In this document: in pieces, positions 24,653 through 33,064 of the stretch
Layout: every line of letters begins with the position of its first letter
Position numbering within the stretch: the stretch's first letter is position 1
DNA from: an uncultured Isosphaeraceae bacterium
Lineage (GTDB): Bacteria > Planctomycetota > Planctomycetia > Isosphaerales > Isosphaeraceae
Direction: 5' to 3'
NCBI GenBank assembly: GCA_937858365.1
Contig: CALLYK010000531.1
Location: forward strand, 1 to 34,171
Length of the DNA: 34,171 nt
Position numbers and translations under genes: made by a program
Notes under the pieces: model-generated
The model's database searches: none
Seen by the model: the letters and a program-made list of their open reading frames with translations, nothing else
Told to the model about the DNA's origin: nothing

Positions 24653-25975
24653 ATGAAGCCGATCATCCTAGTCGACAAGCTGAGCAAGCAGTACCAGATC
24701 GGGCGTCGTCAAGCGTCCTACGGGACCCTGCGCGAGTCCCTGATGGGGGCCCTGGGTGCGTCCGCGCGCGGGGCGCGAGGGCTCCTCAACGGATCTCGAG
24801 AGAATGGACAAGCGAGCGACGATCGCTTCTGGGCGCTGAGAGACGTGAGTTTCGAGGTCCAATCCGGGGACGTCGTGGGGATCATCGGTCGCAACGGGGC
24901 CGGGAAGAGCACGCTGCTCAAGATTCTGAGCCGCATCACGGAACCTACGATGGGGACCATCAAGCTGTGGGGCAGAGTGGCCTCTCTCCTTGAGGTCGGG
25001 ACGGGCTTTCACAGCGAACTCACCGGCCGTGAGAACATCTATCTGAACGGCTCGATCCTGGGGATGAGGAAGGCCGAGGTGGCCCGGAAGTTCGACGAGA
25101 TCGTGGCGTTCGCGGGGGTCGAGGAGTTTCTCGACACACCTGTCAAGCGTTACTCCAGTGGTATGCATGTCCGCCTGGCCTTCGCCGTGTCGGCCCACCT
25201 CGAGCCCGAGGTCCTCGTGATCGACGAGGTCCTCGCGGTGGGCGACGCCGAGTTCCAACGCAAGTGCGTCGGCAAGATGAGGGACGTGTCCACCCAGGGC
25301 CGGACCGTCCTCTTCGTCAGCCACAACATGGCGTCCATCCAGGCGCTCTGCGGGCGAGGGCTCCTGCTCTCCAAAGGGAGGATCATCGAAGACGGCCCGA
25401 TCCACGACGTCGTCCAAGCGTACCTGAGCGAGGGGGAAGACCCGGCATCGTTGGCGTGTTTCGAACCGGACCCCGCTTCGGCCCCAGGAGATGACGTGGT
25501 CAAGATCCTGAGGATAAGAGCCTTGGACGCCGACGGAGACGTCCGGGGCGCGTTCACCTTGAGCGAGCCGGTCGCGGTCGAGATCGTCTTCCGGGTCCTC
25601 CGGCCGAACTTCCCCCTGGACACGTTTTGCTACTTCGTGGACGACTTCGGACGCACGTGCTTCGTCTCGATCGACAACCTGGACTCGCCCTGGAAGGACA
25701 CGGTCCGCAAACCGGGTCTTTACCGGAGCGTTTGTCATGTCCCGCCGCACTTTCTCAACGAGGGGCGGGTCCATATCCACGCCTTGGTCCGTTCGGGTGG
25801 GACCTACGTCCACGCGGTCGCCCGAAACGTCAGCTCCTTCGTCATGACGGACGACATGGACCCTGGAGGGGTCCGGGGAAATTACTCGAGGCAATGGCCG
25901 GAAGCGGCGGTCCGCCCGCGGCTCCATTGGGACGTTAGCGTCATGGTCGAAGAGTCCCTCTGCGCAGCTCGCTGA
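24653..25975 (+). CDS. wzt: ABC-2 export ATPase with C-terminal glycan-binding-like domain (first copy)
   Basis: The 440-residue protein opens with the Wzt-type core: Walker A GRNGAGKST at about 80-88, the Wzt-specific LLEVGTGFH and LTGRENIYLNGSILGM blocks, signature YSSGMHVRLAFA near 166, Walker B VLVIDEVLA near 187 and the H-loop FVSHNM near 221. Residues from about 265 on form a beta-rich C-terminal domain (FTLSEPVAVEIVFRVLRPN, CYFVDDFGRTCFVS) that in Wzt proteins binds the finished end of the glycan. It energises export through Wzm. The ATG at 24653 is preferred to an in-frame start at 24605 that would overlap wzm. A 65-residue insert with basic and Gly-rich sequence lies between the first strand and Walker A, and is shared with the second copy. 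Confidence 0.93.
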   Translation: MKPIILVDKLSKQYQIGRRQASYGTLRESLMGALGASARGARGLLNGSRENGQASDDRFWALRDVSFEVQSGDVVGIIGRNGAGKSTLLKILSRITEPTMGTIKLWGRVASLLEVGTGFHSELTGRENIYLNGSILGMRKAEVARKFDEIVAFAGVEEFLDTPVKRYSSGMHVRLAFAVSAHLEPEVLVIDEVLAVGDAEFQRKCVGKMRDVSTQGRTVLFVSHNMASIQALCGRGLLLSKGRIIEDGPIHDVVQAYLSEGEDPASLACFEPDPASAPGDDVVKILRIRALDADGDVRGAFTLSEPVAVEIVFRVLRPNFPLDTFCYFVDDFGRTCFVSIDNLDSPWKDTVRKPGLYRSVCHVPPHFLNEGRVHIHALVRSGGTYVHAVARNVSSFVMTDDMDPGGVRGNYSRQWPEAAVRPRLHWDVSVMVEESLCAAR

Positions 25976-26165
25976 TCCGCGCTTTCGCGGGGCGATCGAA
26001 GCGGTCCGTCCGGTCTATCGCCGCTTCATCGACGTCGGGTGATCGCTTCGAGTGGTCAAGGACCCATCCGGACATGGGGCGAGCCCCCAACGAAACTGAC
26101 GTCCCACAGGGCCGTGACCTTTTTTCTGATCGAGCTTGTGTTCATCGATTCCGGTCCAGGAAGCC

Positions 26166-27500
26166 ATGTCGAAGCCAATCATTCGAGTTGAAGGGCTGAG
26201 CAAGCAGTACCGGATCGGCAGGCGCGAGGCGGCCTACGGGACGCTGCGCGAGTCGTTGATGGGCGCGATGACGGCGCCGGTACGCGGCGCGAGGCGTCTG
26301 CTATCCAACGGCCGTGCGGAAGGAGGACCCGCCAACGAGGACCGGTTCTGGGCCCTGCGCGACGTGAGCTTCGAGGTCCACCCCGGCGAGGTGGTGGGGA
26401 TCATCGGCCGCAACGGCGCCGGCAAGAGCACGCTTCTGAAGGTCCTCAGCCGGATCACCGAGCCGACGGAGGGGTGTGTCAAGCTCTGGGGACGGGTCGC
26501 GTCCCTGCTGGAGGTCGGCACGGGCTTCCACCCCGAGCTGACCGGGCGGGAGAACATCTACCTCAACGGCTCAATTTTGGGGATGTCGCGCGCGGAGATC
26601 ACTCGGAAGTTCGACGAGATCGTGGCCTTCGCGGAGGTCGACCAGTTTCTGGATACGCCCGTCAAGCGCTACTCGAGTGGCATGTACGTCAGGCTGGCCT
26701 TCGCGGTGGCGGCCCACCTGGAGCCCGAGGTCCTCGTGGTCGACGAGGTGCTGGCGGTTGGGGACGCGAACTTCCAGAAGAAATGCCTGGGTAAGATGAG
26801 CGACGTGGCCCAGGCCGGCCGTACAGTCCTTTTCGTCAGCCACAACATGGGCGCGGTGCAGGGTTTGTGCGACCGGACGGTTCGTCTTGACAGGGGGAGA
26901 GTGGTAGCGGACGGCACGCCGCAGAAGGTCGTCGCTGACTATTTCGCCTCGCTGTCGGCGGGGTTCCTTGCTCCGTTGAGCAGCAGTGAGCACGGCGATG
27001 ACTTGAAGATCTTGAGCGTATCGTTCCGCGAACCTCACGGCAACGCCGCCATCGAGTTTCCTTTCGGAACCGACATTCAGGTCGAGGTTCGCTACCAGGC
27101 CCGAGTACCCTTACCCCGCCCTTACTTCTGGGTGGCGATCACATGCCGCGGGGGCGCACTAATGGAAGCTAACATGCTCCTGGATGGAGTTCGGCCGGAG
27201 TGCATCGAAGGAGAGGGAGTTCTCTCCTGCACCTTTCTTGGCCTGACGATACTCCCGGGCACGTACACTGTGCTTTTGGGTGCACGCCGACAAGACGGCG
27301 TAAGCCTACTAGTGCGATCCGGCGAGGTGGGATACTTCATCGTCGTTGGTACCGCCACGGATGTCGGCTACCGTTCCGAGGTGGCCGACTCATTCCTGTC
27401 CACAGCGTCCCCTTTCTTCGCTCCGTACGAGTGGCGGTTCCCCGATGGGCGGGTGGAGCGGGTTGGGCTGTCTTGTGCTCGAAGGTCTTCACGCGAGTAG
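26166..27500 (+). CDS. wzt: ABC-2 export ATPase with a different C-terminal domain (second copy)
   Basis: This 444-residue protein is a paralog of the upstream Wzt. The first 265 residues are closely alike, including the RESLMGA insert, Walker A GRNGAGKST (about 82-90), LTGRENIYLNGSILGM, YSSGMYVRLAFA and VLVVDEVLA. The C-terminal domain (about 270-444) is different: FPFGTDIQVEVRYQARVP, YFWVAITCRGGALMEANML and FLGLTILPGTYTVLLGARR follow the beta-sandwich pattern of Wzt glycan-binding domains, but I see no close match to the first copy. AGGAAG about 5 bases before the ATG at 26166 supports the start. The gap after the first copy is 190 bases. No second permease accompanies it, so it probably shares Wzm or replaces the other ATPase in some conditions. 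Confidence 0.92.
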   Translation: MSKPIIRVEGLSKQYRIGRREAAYGTLRESLMGAMTAPVRGARRLLSNGRAEGGPANEDRFWALRDVSFEVHPGEVVGIIGRNGAGKSTLLKVLSRITEPTEGCVKLWGRVASLLEVGTGFHPELTGRENIYLNGSILGMSRAEITRKFDEIVAFAEVDQFLDTPVKRYSSGMYVRLAFAVAAHLEPEVLVVDEVLAVGDANFQKKCLGKMSDVAQAGRTVLFVSHNMGAVQGLCDRTVRLDRGRVVADGTPQKVVADYFASLSAGFLAPLSSSEHGDDLKILSVSFREPHGNAAIEFPFGTDIQVEVRYQARVPLPRPYFWVAITCRGGALMEANMLLDGVRPECIEGEGVLSCTFLGLTILPGTYTVLLGARRQDGVSLLVRSGEVGYFIVVGTATDVGYRSEVADSFLSTASPFFAPYEWRFPDGRVERVGLSCARRSSRE

Positions 27501-27636
27501 GCAGGATGGGATGAATAGCGGTGATACGCAGGTCCGCTTACGACACATTGCTCACCCATCAGTGGTTCGGCCGCCGCGCATCTTTTACTGCGGCGACTCC
27601 TTAGAAGAATCCTGCCCACATCTGTAGGAGTCCAAC

Positions 27637-27699
27637 ATGGGACGCCGACAAGCGAAAAAGATGAAACCACAATCGCTTCCGCCATGTCAGATTCCATGA
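27637..27699 (+). CDS. Putative 20-residue leader peptide or small protein
   Basis: A 20-codon frame starts at an ATG preceded by AGGAG six bases upstream, the best ribosome site in this gap. Its stop TGA (27697-27699) overlaps an in-frame ATG of the next gene (27696) in an ATGA arrangement, which suggests translational coupling. The product is basic (GRRQAKKMK) and resembles nothing I know. It may be a leader that delivers ribosomes, or chance. Confidence 0.35.
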   Translation: MGRRQAKKMKPQSLPPCQIP

Positions 27700-29654
27700 C
27701 AGTCCTGGAGTATGTTCCTGAGAAGACAGCTCTAGCGGCGCTCTCTGCGACGCCAGCACCGGGCTGGCCAACACACTATGTCACTCCCTCGCTGACCGCT
27801 TACCTGGCGCTGCGAAAAGCGGGGCGCGAGGTGTCAGGAACCTGGGAGTACTTAGACGCAAACGCACGCGAACGGACGGTGCGGGACGCCACCGAGTTGA
27901 TGGTCCGCTGGCTCGACCCGGTTCGAGAGGAATTGTCCTTCGAGGGAGTCAATGTCGGGGACGCGGCGCGGTTCTCGTCGTTCTATTTCTTACTAGAAGG
28001 GATTGCGGCGAGCCGGGCCTGGCGCGAATTGCTGAGCCGGCGGACATTTCGCACCGTCAGGCTGCCGCGCCACGCGGGGCGGCAGGTCCGCTACGGCCTT
28101 GGCTCGCCGTCGGACGTGCCGGGGGCCATCCTCGCATACCAGGCTCGCCACGCCGGGATCAAGGTCGAGTGGATGGCGGCCGCGCCGCTGCGTCGCCTAC
28201 TCAACCGGTTACGGCTGCTGTACCGCTCCCTCGCGCCGGCGTCCCTGCGGTCCCTCATGCGGTCAGTCCACGCGGCCAGTTCACGCTCGACTCCTCCCGG
28301 CTGTCTGCCCCTTGAGGCCCTGGCGAAAGTGATCGGTGAGCCGGGGAATGGTCGCCTGGTGTTGTTGGCCGGGACGGGTGGTAACTTCGTGGCCCTTTTG
28401 GCCCTGGCGGGTCGCCTCCGGCAGGGCGGTTGGCGCACCGCCCTGGTGCATACCTGCCCGGAGTTCGACTACCGCCGCGTGAAGGCGGACCCCTGGTGCC
28501 ACGACCGGCTAGCCCGCGACGGCATATCCCCCTACCTCGAGTTATCACACCTCTGCCGCCCGGAGCGCAAGGTCATTCGCCGCCTGCGGCGAACCTTGTC
28601 CCGGTTCAAGGGCGCCAGTCGTAGTTGGTTAGGGGAATGGCCTGACCTGCTGTCTAACCCGGACCTGGGATTTCAGTTCGATTACTTGTTCCTGTCGCTC
28701 TTTCAAGACCTGGCAATGCAGGTGCGGGCGGTGCGGGCGGTCCTGGAGAAGTTGCGACCCGACGTGGCATTGGTAAGCAATGCCAGCGACTGCGAATGGG
28801 CGGTCGCTGCTGTTGCGGGCCGTCTCGGTATCCCGACGGTCATGGTGCCGCACAACAGGATGTGGGCTCACCCGGAGTGCTACGATTTCCCGGTTGATTA
28901 CATCGCGGTACCGTCGCGTGGCCTTGTTGATCGCCTGGCGCCTATCACTGGCACGCGGCGGCCGATTGAGGTCGGCGACATCGTTCATGAGGCGCTCACG
29001 ACCAACCTGACAGCGCGGCCAGCGGTCGGGCATGGGATAAGACTCTTGGTGCTGATCGGCTGGATTTCTCCAGGAGTCTTCCAATTCCCCGACCTCGGCT
29101 GCTTCTACCGTGCCCTCACTGAGTTAATCGAACAGGCGGGCGCAATGACGGACTGGGAGGTGATAATTCGGGTCCACCCCCGCTCCCCCATTAGCGAGAC
29201 AATTCGGCGGATCGTCCCCCGACTGGCCCACCGGGCCGAGGGGCGAGTCCGACTTGAGTGGGAATTGCTGGCGGAGGAGTTGATCGAGCGCTCTGACTTT
29301 GTACTGCTCCTGGACTATAAATCGAGCCCGGCCATTCGCGCCTGGCAGTTAGGCAGGCCGGTAATCTACTGGCAATCGTCAACGGTGTTTTACGGCGAAC
29401 ACGACATGCAAGACGACAGCCTTTTTCCCGTCGCCCGTAACTTCGGGGAGCTGCGGGCCTTGGTCAATCGCTTCCGAGCCGACGAAGCCTTCCGGGCTCA
29501 GTGGGTGTCAAAGGGCCGAGAGCTGTACGACACCTACTACCGTCCGTCACTCGAGGCCGGCCGCGGGCTGGCAGAGGTGCTGGACGAGATCTGCCGGGGG
29601 CATCCGCGATCCGCCTCCCCCCCCAACACGTCGTCTGAATTGCATCGGAGATGA
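27696..29654 (+). CDS. Putative GT-B-like glycosyltransferase of the surface-polysaccharide cassette
   Basis: The 652-residue cytoplasmic protein fits no clear family by eye. The first 200 residues include HYVTPSLTAYLALRKAGR and many Arg-rich helices. From about 225 on there is a Rossmann-like start (LVLLAGTGGNFVALLALAGRL), then LRPDVALVSNASDCEWAVAAVAGRLGIPTVMVPHN, and near 490 EVIIRVHPRSP followed by RSDFVLLLDYKSSPAIRAWQLGRPVIYW. The His-Pro near a basic residue and the late serine-rich nucleotide-binding stretch resemble GT-B enzymes such as capsule polymerases and UDP-GlcNAc 2-epimerase-like proteins. Transfer of a nonulosonic or amino sugar is plausible from context but not shown. The ATG at 27684 is an alternative start; 27696 is preferred for its coupling to the small frame before it. 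The stop overlaps the next start by 4 bases. Confidence 0.6.
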   Translation: MTVLEYVPEKTALAALSATPAPGWPTHYVTPSLTAYLALRKAGREVSGTWEYLDANARERTVRDATELMVRWLDPVREELSFEGVNVGDAARFSSFYFLLEGIAASRAWRELLSRRTFRTVRLPRHAGRQVRYGLGSPSDVPGAILAYQARHAGIKVEWMAAAPLRRLLNRLRLLYRSLAPASLRSLMRSVHAASSRSTPPGCLPLEALAKVIGEPGNGRLVLLAGTGGNFVALLALAGRLRQGGWRTALVHTCPEFDYRRVKADPWCHDRLARDGISPYLELSHLCRPERKVIRRLRRTLSRFKGASRSWLGEWPDLLSNPDLGFQFDYLFLSLFQDLAMQVRAVRAVLEKLRPDVALVSNASDCEWAVAAVAGRLGIPTVMVPHNRMWAHPECYDFPVDYIAVPSRGLVDRLAPITGTRRPIEVGDIVHEALTTNLTARPAVGHGIRLLVLIGWISPGVFQFPDLGCFYRALTELIEQAGAMTDWEVIIRVHPRSPISETIRRIVPRLAHRAEGRVRLEWELLAEELIERSDFVLLLDYKSSPAIRAWQLGRPVIYWQSSTVFYGEHDMQDDSLFPVARNFGELRALVNRFRADEAFRAQWVSKGRELYDTYYRPSLEAGRGLAEVLDEICRGHPRSASPPNTSSELHRR

Positions 29655-30667
29655 TGGAGCACACGTACGTGCGTCGGGTGCTTATCGTCGGCCTGGGGGC
29701 TATTGGCCGCCGACACCTGCGGAACCTTAAGGTTCTGGATCCCGGCGTCCGTGTCTGTGCCTGGCGTCGCAGCGCAACTCGGGACGATCTGGGGGAGCTT
29801 GACCCGATGGTGGAACGGGTGGTAGCAAAGGAGGCGGACGCGGTCGCCTGGGGAGCGGACCTGGCGCTGCTGACCGGGCCCGCCCCTGAGCACGTCGCCG
29901 CTGGCCGGACCTTGGCCGCCGCCGGCGCTCACCTGTTCGTGGAGAAGCCGCTGTCGCACACCCTTGAAGGCATCGACGAATTGATCGGGCTGTGCCGGCA
30001 GCGAGGCCGCGTGCTGATGGTGGGCTACAACTTTCGCTTCTATCGACCGCTAGCGATCCTGCGCGAGGCGCTGCGAGTGGGGTGGATTGGACGCCCTCTG
30101 TCGTTGCGCTCCGAGGTAGGGCAGTACCTGCCGGACTGGCGGCCCGGCGCGGATTACCGGCAGTGCGTCAGCGCCCGCCGGGCGCTGGGCGGCGGGGCAT
30201 TGCTGGAACTGAGCCACGAGTTGGACGCCGCTCGCTATCTGATGGGCGAGGTACAAGCCGTCTCCGCCCAGGTCGACCGCCTGAGCGACCTGGAAACCGA
30301 TGTGGAGGACGTCGCAGAGGTCACGTTGCGTTTCGTTGAGGGGACCCTGGGAAGCGTCCACCTGGACATGGTGCAACGGGCGCCGACGCGCTGGTGCCGC
30401 GTCATTGGCACCGAGGGGACGCTGGAGTGGGTCGGGCAGGACCACAGGGTCCGGCTGTTCTCGGCTGCAAGTGGAACGTGGTCAGACCTTGCCCCGTCAG
30501 GCGCGCTGGACCGCAATGAGATGTATGTCGCCGAGTTGCGCCACTGTCTCGATTGCGTGCGCGACGGCCGGGAGCCGGCGGTGACAGGTGAGGATGGCCG
30601 CGAGGCGGTGCGGATCGCCCTGGCGGCTCGGGTGTCGTCCGAGCAAGGACGGGTGGTGCTATTATGA
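29651..30667 (+). CDS. Gfo/Idh/MocA-family sugar oxidoreductase
   Basis: This 338-residue NAD(P)-dependent oxidoreductase has a Rossmann motif GLGAIG at 14-19 and the hallmark EKP at 98-100 (catalytic Lys at 99), followed by MVGYNFRFYRP. A substrate-domain helix contains GGALLELSHELDAARYLMG, with the conserved His after Glu. Such enzymes oxidise or reduce sugars or sugar nucleotides in the cytoplasm. The substrate is unknown, but close paralogs sit beside NeuA-like genes in surface-sugar clusters. It overlaps both neighbours by 4 bases (ATGA at 29651 and 30664), so it is translated in a coupled block with the GT-B-like and cytidylyltransferase genes. Confidence 0.9.
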   Translation: MMEHTYVRRVLIVGLGAIGRRHLRNLKVLDPGVRVCAWRRSATRDDLGELDPMVERVVAKEADAVAWGADLALLTGPAPEHVAAGRTLAAAGAHLFVEKPLSHTLEGIDELIGLCRQRGRVLMVGYNFRFYRPLAILREALRVGWIGRPLSLRSEVGQYLPDWRPGADYRQCVSARRALGGGALLELSHELDAARYLMGEVQAVSAQVDRLSDLETDVEDVAEVTLRFVEGTLGSVHLDMVQRAPTRWCRVIGTEGTLEWVGQDHRVRLFSAASGTWSDLAPSGALDRNEMYVAELRHCLDCVRDGREPAVTGEDGREAVRIALAARVSSEQGRVVLL

Positions 30668-31362
30668 AGCCCTATGTCGTCGCCTTCGTCTTCGCCCGCG
30701 GTGGCTCCAAGGGCTTGCCACGAAAAAACCTGCGTCTGCTCGGCGGCAAGCCGCTACTCGCCCACGCCGTCACCACCGCCCGCGCTAGCCGCTTCATTGA
30801 CCGAGTCGTCCTGAGCACCGACGACGCGGAAATCGCCGAGGTCGGACACCGTTGGGGGGCCGAGGTGCCGTTCCTGAGGCCCGCCGACCTCGCCCGCGAC
30901 GACACGCCGGAGTGGCTGGCCTGGCAGCACGCGATCCGCGAAGTGGAGGCGCGCGACGGCGGGCGGAAGCTCGACCTCTTCATCAGCGTGCCGCCTACGT
31001 CGCCTCTGCGGGCCGTCGAGGACATCGATCAATGCGTCCGAACAGCGCTGGAGACCGACGCCGACGTCGTTGTCACCGTCCGCCCTGCCGAGCGCAGCCC
31101 GTACTTCAACATGGTGGTGCTCGACCAGGGCTACGCGCGGCGTGTGATCGAGCCGGCCGCCAACACGGTCCACCGTCGACAGGACGCTCCTGTTGTATTC
31201 GACCTGACGACGGTGGCCTACGCGGCGCGGCCCAGTTTCGTCCTGTCGGCCCGCTCGATCTTCGACGGCAAGGTGCGGGCGGTGCCGGTGCCGAAGGAGC
31301 GTGCCGTCGATATCGACGACGAGTTGGACTTCGCCTTCGCCGAGTTCCTGATGTCGCGATGA
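30664..31362 (+). CDS. CMP-sialate-type cytidylyltransferase (NeuA/LegF family)
   Basis: The 232-residue protein has the N-terminal nucleotidyltransferase motif ARGGSKGLPRKNL at 11-23. Next come the STDDAEIAEVG and VPFLRPADLARDDTP segments, the PPTSPLR motif and a C-terminal DIDDELDFAFAEF, as in acylneuraminate cytidylyltransferases. These enzymes activate a nonulosonic acid (sialic, legionaminic or pseudaminic acid) with CTP as CMP-sugar, releasing pyrophosphate. The substrate here is not determined by sequence. NeuB and NeuC homologs are not in the window. It overlaps the gene on each side by 4 bases. Confidence 0.88.
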   Translation: MKPYVVAFVFARGGSKGLPRKNLRLLGGKPLLAHAVTTARASRFIDRVVLSTDDAEIAEVGHRWGAEVPFLRPADLARDDTPEWLAWQHAIREVEARDGGRKLDLFISVPPTSPLRAVEDIDQCVRTALETDADVVVTVRPAERSPYFNMVVLDQGYARRVIEPAANTVHRRQDAPVVFDLTTVAYAARPSFVLSARSIFDGKVRAVPVPKERAVDIDDELDFAFAEFLMSR

Positions 31363-32162
31363 AGGACCTTCAACAGCTTATGGATCTGACCGGGCGGGTG
31401 GCCCTCGTCACTGGCGGCGCCGGGCACATCGGCTCTGTCGCTGGCGAGACGTTGGCCGAGCTGGGAGCGTCAGTCATCCTGGTGGATCTAGCCGAGGAGG
31501 GGGTCACCCTCGCCGCAGAGCGGATCGCAGTGGGGCGGCGTGGCTTGGCCATACCGGTCGCCGGCGACCTAGCCGACGAGACGACCCTCCGCGGGGTCGC
31601 TGATCGGATCGGCCGGGAGTTCGGCCGGCTCGACGTTCTGGTGAATTGCGCGGCGCTGGTTGGCACGTCATCGCTACGCGGCTGGGTCGCGCCGTTTGGC
31701 GAGCAGTTGCCCGAGACTTGGCGGCTGGCCCTGGAGGTCAACCTGACGGTCCCGTTCGCCCTGACGCAGGCGTGCCTGGGCCTTATGCGCACCGCCAGCC
31801 GGGCGTCGGTGGTCAATGTCAGCTCGATCTACGGCATGGTGGGTCCGGTGAATCAAATCTACGAGGGGACGCCGCTGGGTGTGCCTGCGGCGTACGCGGC
31901 GAGCAAGGGAGGGCTGGCCCAGTTCACGCGCTGGCTGGCGACGGCGCTGGCGCCAGAGGTCCGCGCCAACAGCATCTCCCTGGGAGGGGTATGGCGCGGC
32001 CAGCCCGAAGCGTTCGTCCGCCGCTACAAGGAGCGGACGCCGCTGGGGCGCATGGCCCGAGAACAGGACATCAAGGGGGCCATCGCCTATCTTGCTAGCG
32101 ACCTCTCCGAGTACGTCACCGGCCACAATTTGGTCGTGGACGGGGGCTGGACCGCATGGTAA
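31359..32162 (+). CDS. SDR-family oxidoreductase (PtmA-like)
   Basis: The 267-residue classical SDR has the cofactor motif TGGAGHIG at about 18-25, the NVSSIYG strand carrying the catalytic Ser, and the Y179-x3-K183 pair in YAASKGG. It ends with the NLVVDGGWTAW finish common in this family. The length and the order next to a NeuA-like gene resemble PtmA, an SDR of legionaminic-acid-type clusters, whose reaction is not settled. Its ATG overlaps the stop of the cytidylyltransferase gene (ATGA at 31359-31362). A plus-strand frame beginning at 30852 is a chance upstream extension. This is the last gene of the tightly overlapped block. Confidence 0.88.
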   Translation: MKDLQQLMDLTGRVALVTGGAGHIGSVAGETLAELGASVILVDLAEEGVTLAAERIAVGRRGLAIPVAGDLADETTLRGVADRIGREFGRLDVLVNCAALVGTSSLRGWVAPFGEQLPETWRLALEVNLTVPFALTQACLGLMRTASRASVVNVSSIYGMVGPVNQIYEGTPLGVPAAYAASKGGLAQFTRWLATALAPEVRANSISLGGVWRGQPEAFVRRYKERTPLGRMAREQDIKGAIAYLASDLSEYVTGHNLVVDGGWTAW

Positions 32163-32446
32163 GCGCATGTTCGACAACACCACCCACGTATTCCGACTGG
32201 GCGGATGCATCCCATCGTGCGTGAATAACATCCACTCTCCCAAATTTTTGAGGGTGCACAACCAGGTGGACCGCCGACCCATTTGCCCCGTTCGCGGGCG
32301 CCAAGACGGGTGAATTGCAAAGGTGATTGTTCTGGCAATTCTGGACACAACACTCACCTTGGCACGGGATCTCTGGCTATACCCTTGAACAGTTCTCCCT
32401 GGACCGAGCTATTACGCCAAACATATCCAAAGCACAAAGAGAACAT

Positions 32447-33022
32447 ATGAGTCTTATGTCTCGTATTACGGCTTCAGTTTACCGCCTGGCCCACATGATG
32501 GGTCGAGGGCGGAGAATTCGCCGCGTCGCCGGCGGGTATTGGGCATGGATGCGGGAGTGCCATCACGAAAACCGTCTGGCGGAAATCAAGGCGTCCTACG
32601 ATATCGACCCGACCGTCCGCTGGGGTTATGGTACGTGTATTTACGGGGCGGGCGCAATCTTCATTGGCGAGCGCACATATCTTGGAACCGGTTGCTTCGT
32701 GTCGAGCGACCCGCACGAGGCGACAATTCGGATAGGCCGATGCTGTGCGATCGCTCACGGCGTACACCTGCGGACGACGAGTTACCAAAGAAACCCCGAT
32801 TTTTCGACCGCGTTTGACGCCCCGTCAGAGTACGGTGACATCGTTGTCGGGGATTACGTCTGGATCGGGAATCATGTATATATCGGGGGGGGGATCACGA
32901 TCGGGAGCAATGTCATCATCGGAGCCAACAGCGTCATTACGCACGATGTCGAACCGAATACCGTTGTCGGTGGCGTACCCGCGCGCATCATCAGGCGCAA
33001 AGACACCTACACCGGACAGTAA
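32447..33022 (+). CDS. Left-handed beta-helix acyltransferase (CatB/maltose acetyltransferase type)
   Basis: The 191-residue protein has an N-terminal helical region of about 70 residues, then hexapeptide repeats that build a left-handed beta-helix: IYGAGAIFIGERTYLGTGCFVSS, then IRIGRCCAIAHGVHLRTTSY and IVVGDYVWIGNHVYIGGGITIGSNVIIGANSVIT. The end VEPNTVVGGVPARIIRRK is the usual C-terminus of CatB/maltose O-acetyltransferase-like enzymes. It probably transfers an acetyl or other acyl group from acyl-CoA to a sugar hydroxyl or amine. The ATG at 32447, with GAG a few bases upstream, is preferred to an unsupported TTG at 32327. The gene and the 284-base gap before it are less GC-rich than the surroundings, which suggests a separate acquisition. 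Confidence 0.88.
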   Translation: MSLMSRITASVYRLAHMMGRGRRIRRVAGGYWAWMRECHHENRLAEIKASYDIDPTVRWGYGTCIYGAGAIFIGERTYLGTGCFVSSDPHEATIRIGRCCAIAHGVHLRTTSYQRNPDFSTAFDAPSEYGDIVVGDYVWIGNHVYIGGGITIGSNVIIGANSVITHDVEPNTVVGGVPARIIRRKDTYTGQ

Positions 33023-33064
33023 ATCCAGAACGGCGGGATATGCCCCGCCGTCCACCAGGTCAAA

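Noticed and set aside
24668-25927. 419-residue minus-strand open frame
   Set aside because: It is antisense to the first Wzt gene; the matching frame in the second copy is broken, as expected for a shadow.
25971-26042. Protein-like short frame just after the first Wzt gene (ADPRFRGAIEAVRPVYRRF)
   Set aside because: It could be the 3' remnant of a gene lost between the two Wzt copies, but it is too short and has no identifiable family.
32327-32446. TTG-initiated N-terminal extension of the acyltransferase
   Set aside because: There is no ribosome site, and the added residues do not match the family; the ATG at 32447 gives the expected length.
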